In this document: one piece after another, positions 58,438 through 64,000 of the stretch
How positions within the stretch are numbered: the first letter of the stretch is position 1
How the letters are laid out: the number at the start of each line of letters is the position of its first letter
Program-made: the position numbers and the translations under genes
Source of the DNA: Neisseria sp. oral taxon 014 str. F0314
GTDB lineage: Bacteria > Pseudomonadota > Gammaproteobacteria > Burkholderiales > Neisseriaceae
NCBI RefSeq assembly: GCF_005886145.1
Contig: NZ_CP040504.1
Location: forward strand, 806,001-870,000
Length of the DNA stretch: 64,000 nucleotides
Direction of reading: 5' to 3'
Notes under the pieces: generated by a model
Seen by the model: only the letters and a program-made list of their open reading frames with translations
The model's database searches: none
Told to the model about the DNA's origin: nothing

Positions 58438-58464
58438 AAAAAGGCCGTCTGAAATCAGACGGCC
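58438..58464. terminator. inverted AG-DUS pair in the prophage late region
   Basis: AAAGGCCGTCTGA-AA-TCAGACGGCC, almost loop-free, 8 nt past the stop of the 448-aa gene. Confidence 0.75.
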
Positions 58465-58471
58465 CGATAAG

Positions 58472-59818
58472 CTAAACGTCATAAGCGATAACACCCATGT
58501 ACCCGCCCATATCGTTAATGTTGTTCCAGTTGCTATAGTAAAGCCGTTCATTCCTTGCCATCGTCGGATCCATAACCCGCGTCTCATCTCTTTCAGCAAA
58601 TAAAGCAGGCGCATCAGACAGCATTCGTTGTGGATATGCTGCGTCTGTAAACATGCCTACAAAACTACTGCCATAATTGGCATAAAAACTATGGACATTT
58701 GATTCCCAGCCTATCATACAGACGAAATTGTAATTAACCCGGTATTCATCAAGCCACATCACCGCCGGCAACACAACCGTACCAGCCGGAACATTTATTG
58801 ACTGCTGGTCACTTATCCTGTCGATAACAAGGTTCCGAATATTGCTGAATACCACCGCCGTTTTGTATGGCGAAACCATAAAATTAAGCGGCGGTCCAGA
58901 ATAACTTACCCAAATTGGAATCATCAGCGGCTGACGGCTGTCAAACTTCGACACCGTCCCCTTTATCTTGATACCGTATTTGCTATTAAAATGGACAGGA
59001 ATCCTTTTTTCGTCCGGATTATTCGTGTATCTATACACTCTCAATTCCGCCGAATGCGCACCAACACAAACGTATATCTCATGAGAGGTGCTTTTGTGAT
59101 ATAGCGCAACAATAACACCGGGTGTACGGCACTGAACCGCCAAAACCTCATTCGGACTGCAAGGAATGGATATGACGCTTGCCGCCCGTTCCATCTCCAT
59201 AGCCCGACGCATCGCAGCGCGGGCGGCTTCTTTGGTTTTTCCCACATCGCTAAATTCAATCGTGTTCGGGTCAAACACTTGCCGATAAGTGTTTATTTGC
59301 GACGTAATATATCCTTCAACCGCAACCAATTTGTACGCATTAACAGATGTCGCAAGGTGCAACAAATTATCCTTACCAAACAGCCCGTAGGCAGATTTTG
59401 GCAAGCCGGCAGCGATTGCCTCGTAATTACTTGCACCATTGATATTATTCGAACAGCCAACCAACGGATGAGAACTAGACGAAATATGCTTCCCATCGGA
59501 TGTTAGCTGTTGAGTAACCCGCGCACTTCTTATTAAGTTTAAATAGCGTTCGTTTTTTTCAGGACTAGAATAAAAGTTGATTCCGTCAAAATTCTTGTCA
59601 AAATCATACCCATCATTAAACGCAGACACTACCGCCGCCGTAGTATAGTCGCCGAAAATTGACGCCACACTAGCCGCAGGCAACGGGAAGTCCACTTGCG
59701 AAAACTGGCCGTGCGGCACATTATGCGAATCGCCGTAAAGCCGGAAAACACACCCCATCCGATTTGTATCCAGCAATTCAATACCACCACTTTTTACTTT
59801 CAAACCGTATTTAGCCAT
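58472..59818 (-). CDS. hypothetical phage late protein, 448 aa
   Basis: 448 residues, starting MAKYGLKVKSGGIELLDTN, beta-rich in composition, no signal peptide. It lies between the gpJ-like tail protein and the lysis genes, flanked by DUS pairs on both sides. The N-terminal pattern (KYGLKV...GIELLDTN...FRLYGDS) is reminiscent of phage proteins found beside central tail fibres. Its role is not known; a distal tail or receptor-binding accessory is likely. Adenine-thymine content is a little above that of chromosomal genes. Confidence 0.65.
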   Translation of the reverse strand: MAKYGLKVKSGGIELLDTNRMGCVFRLYGDSHNVPHGQFSQVDFPLPAASVASIFGDYTTAAVVSAFNDGYDFDKNFDGINFYSSPEKNERYLNLIRSARVTQQLTSDGKHISSSSHPLVGCSNNINGASNYEAIAAGLPKSAYGLFGKDNLLHLATSVNAYKLVAVEGYITSQINTYRQVFDPNTIEFSDVGKTKEAARAAMRRAMEMERAASVISIPCSPNEVLAVQCRTPGVIVALYHKSTSHEIYVCVGAHSAELRVYRYTNNPDEKRIPVHFNSKYGIKIKGTVSKFDSRQPLMIPIWVSYSGPPLNFMVSPYKTAVVFSNIRNLVIDRISDQQSINVPAGTVVLPAVMWLDEYRVNYNFVCMIGWESNVHSFYANYGSSFVGMFTDAAYPQRMLSDAPALFAERDETRVMDPTMARNERLYYSNWNNINDMGGYMGVIAYDV

Positions 59819-59831
59819 AAAACACCACTAC

Positions 59832-59864
59832 GAAAGGCCGTCTGAAATTTCAGACGGCCTTTAA
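59832..59864. terminator. inverted AG-DUS pair after the tail protein gene
   Basis: AAAGGCCGTCTGAAA-TTTCAGACGGCCTTT, loop-free palindrome immediately after the tail gene stop. Confidence 0.8.
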
Positions 59865-62800
59865 TTACCAATCAGTCAACAATCCGAACTGCGCTTGCAA
59901 CACCCCGTTTTCATCATAAACGTTGATATTGTCGTTCGTTATCTTCATTCCAACATTGCCGGAAGAAGCCGAAATCGACACCTGTCCCTCGCTGTTTACC
60001 GCAAACCGACCGTTGCCGATATTCAGGCTGCCGCCGTTGATAACCGGCGCCTGAAACGTTTGAGCCGCCGCGACATGGCGTCCTAGTATAGTACCGTCAG
60101 CCACCAAATCCCCGTTCAGCGCCTGTTTCGCCCTGCCGTTTTCAATCACGGTAACAAAGGCGGGCGTTACGGATTTGTCGCGCGGGTCAACATAGGCTAC
60201 CTTGTCGGCCATCAGCAGAATTTCGCCGCTGCCGGTTTTACCATCAGCGCCCAGCGCAATTCCCGCAATCGCTTTACGACCGCCTGATATTGCTTCGGTC
60301 TTCAGCGTATATAAAGATTGCACCTTGCCGCCAAGCTCGGTAACTGCGGTGCTGGTTTGTTGCACCACCGCCGCCAAGTTGGATGCCGCAGCGGCGCCGT
60401 CTTCGGGTGCAGGCGTCCAGTCCGTCGCCACAGTGCCGCGTTCCAACTTGATGCGGTCAATGCGCGATACTGTCTTACCAGTGTTCGGGCCGCAATAAAT
60501 CAGCAGGCGGTCGTTGGGCGGGTTGTTCTTCGAACGTTTCCATGTCGTAACAATCCGGTAAACACCGTCGGACACCTTTTTCATGACGCCCAGCCAGTTC
60601 CACGAATCCGAATTAAACGGCCAGAACGCCTCACGGTCTGAACCCAATTCGCCCCACAGTGTCAGTACGACCGGTTCGCCTTCCTGCAACGTTCCGTCCG
60701 ACAGGGAATAGGTTTGCATCAGGTAATTCGCGTTCCGCACTTCGGCAGCCGAATCCCGAATGAGATTCCGCCCACCGACCCGCATCCCGTCCAGCTTCGC
60801 CGTCAGCGTGTTGATTTCCGACGCCCGCGCCGAATCCTGACGGGTTACGGTTTCGGACAAACGGTCAACCTTCGCCGATACCTCGCGGTTCAGGCCGTCT
60901 GAATACGTTTTGGCCGCACTCAACGCAGCATCCGCCTTGGCTTTGGCATCTGCCGCTGCCTGTTGCTTGACGACCGCGTCTTTCGCTGCCGCATCGGCAA
61001 TCGCCGCCGCTTTCGCTGCATCGGCTTTGGCTTGGGCAGTACCCGCCGCGGATGCGACCGCTGCCGTCTTAGCCGCCTCCGCTTTGGCTTGCGCCGCCGT
61101 TTCGGCTGCCACCCGTGCGGCGTCCGCCTTGGTTTTGGCATCGGCTTGCGCGGCGGCAATGGCTGCCGTTTTGGCCGCATCTGCCGCGGATTTCCATTCG
61201 GAAGCCAGCGTCGCACGCGCCAATGCCGCTACTTCGGACTTGTCGGCCTTCGTGGTTTTGATGGACGTGATGTCGGCAACAGCACCAGCCAGCGCGGACT
61301 TGGCCGCCGTAAGGTCGGCAGTCTGCGCCTTGTCGACTTCAGCCTGCGCGGTTTTATGGGCGGCCAACTGCGCCGCTACTTCGGACGCCGCAGTGGCGCC
61401 GTCTTCGGGCGCAGGCGTCCAGTCCGTCGCCACAGTGCCGCGTTCCAGCTTGATACGGTCAATGCGCGATACTGTCTTACCAGTGTTCGGGCCGCAATAA
61501 ATCAGCAGGCGGTCGTTGGGCGGGTTGTTCTTCGACCGTTTCCATGTCGTAACAATCCGGTAAACACCGTCGGACACCTTTTTCATGGCGCCCAGCCAGT
61601 TCCACGAATCCGAATTAAACGGCCAGAACGCCTCACGGTCTGAACCCAATTCGCCCCACAGTGTCAGTACGACCGGTTCACCTTCCTGCAACGTTCCGTC
61701 CGACAGGGAATAGGTTTGCATCAGGTAATTTGCGTTCCGCACTTCGGCAGCCGAATCCCGAATGAGATTCCGCCCACCGACCCGCATCCCGTCCAGCTTC
61801 GCCGTCAGCGTGTTGATTTCCGACGCCCGCGCCGAATCCTGACGGGTTATGGTTTCCCGCAAGGCAGTAATGGCACTTTCCGTATTGCCAACGCTGGTTT
61901 TCAAGGCGGCAGTTTCTGCCGCTTGGGCTTTGTTGATATTGTCGTTCGTTATCTTCATTCCAACATTGCCGGAAGAAGCCGAAATCGACACCTGTCCCTC
62001 GCTGTTTACCGCAAACCGACCGTTGCCGATATTCAGGCTGCCGCCGTTGATAACCGGCGCCTGAAACGTTTGAGCCGCCGCGACATGGCGTCCTAGTATA
62101 GTACCGTCAGCCACCAAATCCCCGTTCAGCGCCTGTTTCGCCCTGCCGTTTTCAATCACGGTAACAAAGGCGGGCGTTACGGATTTGTCGCGCGGGTCAA
62201 CATAGGCTACCTTGTCGGCCATCAGCAGAATTTCGCCGCTGCCGGTTTTACCATCAGCGCCCAGCGCAATTCCCGCAATCGCTTTACGACCGCCTGATAT
62301 TGCTTCGGTCTTCAGCGTATATAAAGATTGCACCTTGCCGCCAAGCTCGGTAACTGCGGTGCTGGTTTGTTGCACCACCGCCGCCAAGTTGGATGCCGCA
62401 GCGGCGCCGTCTTCGGGTGCAGGCGTCCAGTCCGTCGCCACAGTGCCGCGTTCCAACTTGATGCGGTCAATGCGCGATACTGTCTTACCAGTGTTCGGGC
62501 CGCAATAAATCAGCAGGCGGTCGTTGGGCGGGTTGTTCTTCGAACGTTTCCATGTCGTAACAATCCGGTAAACACCGTCGGACACCTTTTTCATGACGCC
62601 CAGCCAGTTCCACGAATCCGAATTAAACGGCCAGAACGCCTCACGGTCTGAACCCAATTCGCCCCACAGTGTCAGTACGACCGGTTCGCCTTCCTGCAAC
62701 GTTCCGTCCGACAGGGAATAGGTTTGCATCAGGTAATTCGCGTTCCGCACTTCGGCAGCCGAATCCCGAATGAGATTCCGCCCACCGACCCGCATCCCGT

Positions 62801-64000
62801 CCAGCTTCGCCGTCAGCGTGTTGATTTCCGACGCCCGCGCCGAATCCTGACGGGTTACGGTTTCGGACAAACGGTCAACCTTCGCCGATACCTCGCGGTT
62901 CAGGCCGTCTGAATACGTTTTGGCCGCACTCAACGCAGCATCCGCCTTGGCTTTGGCATCTGCCGCTGCCTGTTGCTTGACGACCGCGTCTTTCGCTGCC
63001 GCATCGGCAATCGCCGCCGCTTTCGCTGCATCGGCTTTGGCTTGGGCAGTACCCGCCGCGGATGCGACCGCTGCCGTCTTAGCCGCCTCCGCTTTGGCTT
63101 GCGCCGCCGTTTCGGCTGCCACCCGTGCGGCGTCCGCCTTGGTTTTGGCATCGGCTTGCGCGGCGGCAATGGCTGCCGTTTTGGCCGCATCTGCCGCGGA
63201 TTTCCATTCGGAAGCCAGCGTCGCACGCGCCAATGCCGCTACTTCGGACTTGTCGGCCTTCGTGGTTTTGATGGACGTGATGTCGGCAACAGCACCAGCC
63301 AGCGCGGACTTGGCCGCCGTAAGGTCGGCAGTCTGCGCCTTGTCGACTTCAGCCTGCGCGGTTTTATGGGCGGCCAACTGCGCCGCTACTTCGGACGCCG
63401 CAGTGGCGCCGTCTTCGGGCGCAGGCGTCCAGTCCGTCGCCACAGTGCCGCGTTCCAGCTTGATACGGTCAATGCGCGATACTGTCTTACCAGTGTTCGG
63501 GCCGCAATAAATCAGCAGGCGGTCGTTGGGCGGGTTGTTCTTCGACCGTTTCCATGTCGTAACAATCCGGTAAACACCGTCGGACACCTTTTTCATGGCG
63601 CCCAGCCAGTTCCACGAATCCGAATTAAACGGCCAGAACGCCTCACGGTCTGAACCCAATTCGCCCCACAGTGTCAGTACGACCGGTTCACCTTCCTGCA
63701 ACGTTCCGTCCGACAGGGAATAGGTTTGCATCAGGTAATTTGCGTTCCGCACTTCGGCAGCCGAATCCCGAATGAGATTCCGCCCACCGACCCGCATCCC
63801 GTCCAGCTTCGCCGTCAGCGTGTTGATTTCCGACGCCCGCGCCGAATCCTGACGGGTTATGGTTTCCCGCAAGGCAGTAATGGCACTTTCCGTATTGCCA
63901 ACGCTGGTTTTCAAGGCGGCAGTTTCTGCCGCTTGGGCTTTATCCGCTTCAATGCGCGCTGCCTCTTCCTTAGCAATACTGCCTTCTGCTGTGGACACAC
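59865..64000 (-). CDS. gpJ-like central tail protein with internal tandem duplication (5' end outside window)
   Basis: More than 1,377 residues, entering from the right edge. The C-terminus, KITNDNINVYDENGVLQAQF, and the earlier LGADGKTGSGEILLMADK and VAYVDPRD resemble the C-terminal half of phage host-specificity protein J (DUF1983 region). A unit of 670 residues (bases 61932-63941 and 59922-61931) is repeated exactly; each unit contains two copies of a module of about 155 residues beginning TRQDSARASEINTLTAKLDG, differing at single positions (e.g. LGAMKK versus LGVMKK). An Ala/Lys-rich coiled segment lies between them. It probably binds the host surface. Confidence 0.8.
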   Translation of the reverse strand, partial: VSTAEGSIAKEEAARIEADKAQAAETAALKTSVGNTESAITALRETITRQDSARASEINTLTAKLDGMRVGGRNLIRDSAAEVRNANYLMQTYSLSDGTLQEGEPVVLTLWGELGSDREAFWPFNSDSWNWLGAMKKVSDGVYRIVTTWKRSKNNPPNDRLLIYCGPNTGKTVSRIDRIKLERGTVATDWTPAPEDGATAASEVAAQLAAHKTAQAEVDKAQTADLTAAKSALAGAVADITSIKTTKADKSEVAALARATLASEWKSAADAAKTAAIAAAQADAKTKADAARVAAETAAQAKAEAAKTAAVASAAGTAQAKADAAKAAAIADAAAKDAVVKQQAAADAKAKADAALSAAKTYSDGLNREVSAKVDRLSETVTRQDSARASEINTLTAKLDGMRVGGRNLIRDSAAEVRNANYLMQTYSLSDGTLQEGEPVVLTLWGELGSDREAFWPFNSDSWNWLGVMKKVSDGVYRIVTTWKRSKNNPPNDRLLIYCGPNTGKTVSRIDRIKLERGTVATDWTPAPEDGAAAASNLAAVVQQTSTAVTELGGKVQSLYTLKTEAISGGRKAIAGIALGADGKTGSGEILLMADKVAYVDPRDKSVTPAFVTVIENGRAKQALNGDLVADGTILGRHVAAAQTFQAPVINGGSLNIGNGRFAVNSEGQVSISASSGNVGMKITNDNINKAQAAETAALKTSVGNTESAITALRETITRQDSARASEINTLTAKLDGMRVGGRNLIRDSAAEVRNANYLMQTYSLSDGTLQEGEPVVLTLWGELGSDREAFWPFNSDSWNWLGAMKKVSDGVYRIVTTWKRSKNNPPNDRLLIYCGPNTGKTVSRIDRIKLERGTVATDWTPAPEDGATAASEVAAQLAAHKTAQAEVDKAQTADLTAAKSALAGAVADITSIKTTKADKSEVAALARATLASEWKSAADAAKTAAIAAAQADAKTKADAARVAAETAAQAKAEAAKTAAVASAAGTAQAKADAAKAAAIADAAAKDAVVKQQAAADAKAKADAALSAAKTYSDGLNREVSAKVDRLSETVTRQDSARASEINTLTAKLDGMRVGGRNLIRDSAAEVRNANYLMQTYSLSDGTLQEGEPVVLTLWGELGSDREAFWPFNSDSWNWLGVMKKVSDGVYRIVTTWKRSKNNPPNDRLLIYCGPNTGKTVSRIDRIKLERGTVATDWTPAPEDGAAAASNLAAVVQQTSTAVTELGGKVQSLYTLKTEAISGGRKAIAGIALGADGKTGSGEILLMADKVAYVDPRDKSVTPAFVTVIENGRAKQALNGDLVADGTILGRHVAAAQTFQAPVINGGSLNIGNGRFAVNSEGQVSISASSGNVGMKITNDNINVYDENGVLQAQFGLLTDW
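59922..61931. repeat. tandem duplication copy A (2,010 bp)
   Basis: Starts at GTTGATATTGTCGTTCG and ends at GCTTGGGCTTT. No difference from copy B was found in the stretches compared, and the translated copies are identical. 2,010 is a multiple of three, so the frame is kept. Confidence 0.9.
61932..63941. repeat. tandem duplication copy B (2,010 bp)
   Basis: Directly abuts copy A. The novel junction reads GGGCTTT|GTTGATATT. Upstream unique sequence continues as ATCCGCTTCAATGCG at 63942, downstream unique sequence as the gene's C-terminus before 59922. Confidence 0.9.

Noticed and set aside
60910..63653. Ala-rich and Arg-rich frames of about 196-226 codons on the plus strand, in two copies
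   Set aside because: They mirror the Ala/Lys coiled segment of the tail protein and are duplicated only because the underlying DNA is.
59865..64000. Autotransporter or trimeric adhesin because of repeats and coiled coils
   Set aside because: No signal peptide or YadA anchor; the C-terminus and the phage lysis neighbours point to a tail protein.

Overview
The window is chromosomal DNA from a commensal Neisseria. The DNA uptake sequence AGGCCGTCTGAA (AG-DUS dialect, not the ATGCCGTCTGAA of meningococcus and gonococcus) occurs dozens of times, mostly as closely spaced inverted pairs after genes where they act as terminators. A comEA gene sits just downstream of an rRNA operon, and dRS3/NIME-type repeats are present; both are neisserial traits. 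A few AGGTCGTCTGAA words (the dialect of the N. mucosa/sicca group) are scattered through, notably in the restriction genes, and suggest exchange with that group. The species cannot be fixed from the sequence alone.

Layout. 1-8100: end of yaaA, three serine tRNA genes, an acyl-CoA dehydrogenase-like gene with an AhpD-like gene, a DUF2628 membrane protein, dld, pgeF, rluD, bamD and comEA. 8223-13740: a complete rRNA operon on the minus strand (promoter, boxA, 16S, tRNA-Ile, tRNA-Ala, 23S, 5S, terminator). 13881-23202: coaBC, era, rnc, a DUF2185 gene, ribH, nusB, a TetR regulator divergent from a TonB-dependent receptor, a small unknown gene, and an EamA transporter. 23203-29960: a restriction-modification island. 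It holds a 5'-truncated hsdM abutting a SWIM-finger gene, an AT-rich Type II-like pair (an HTH-endonuclease fusion and a beta-class methyltransferase), and an intact-looking hsdR. 30247-48256: housekeeping genes prfA, tatD, a Bcr/CflA-type exporter, a HerA/YjgR-type ATPase, metE-metF, iscX, fdx, a TIGR02328-like gene, hscA, xfp, aroE-mtgA and glnA.

48735-53698: a compact four-gene chaperone-usher operon of the archaic (Csu/spore coat U) type: pilin, chaperone, usher, and a two-domain tip subunit. This is notable in a genus known for type IV pili. 53928-64000: dusA, then the end of a prophage. It has a tyrosine recombinase next to the 5' end of dusA, a lysis cassette (Rz with a nested Rz1, a GH24 endolysin, two small membrane proteins as candidate holins), two unknown late proteins, and a gpJ-like tail protein. 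The tail gene carries what looks like a perfect in-frame 2,010-bp tandem duplication and runs off the right edge.

The strongest items for follow-up are the chaperone-usher operon, the duplicated tail gene, the C-R fusion endonuclease inside a broken Type I locus, and the dusA-targeting prophage, which may supply the first codons of dusA. All calls rest on reading the sequence; no database search was run.
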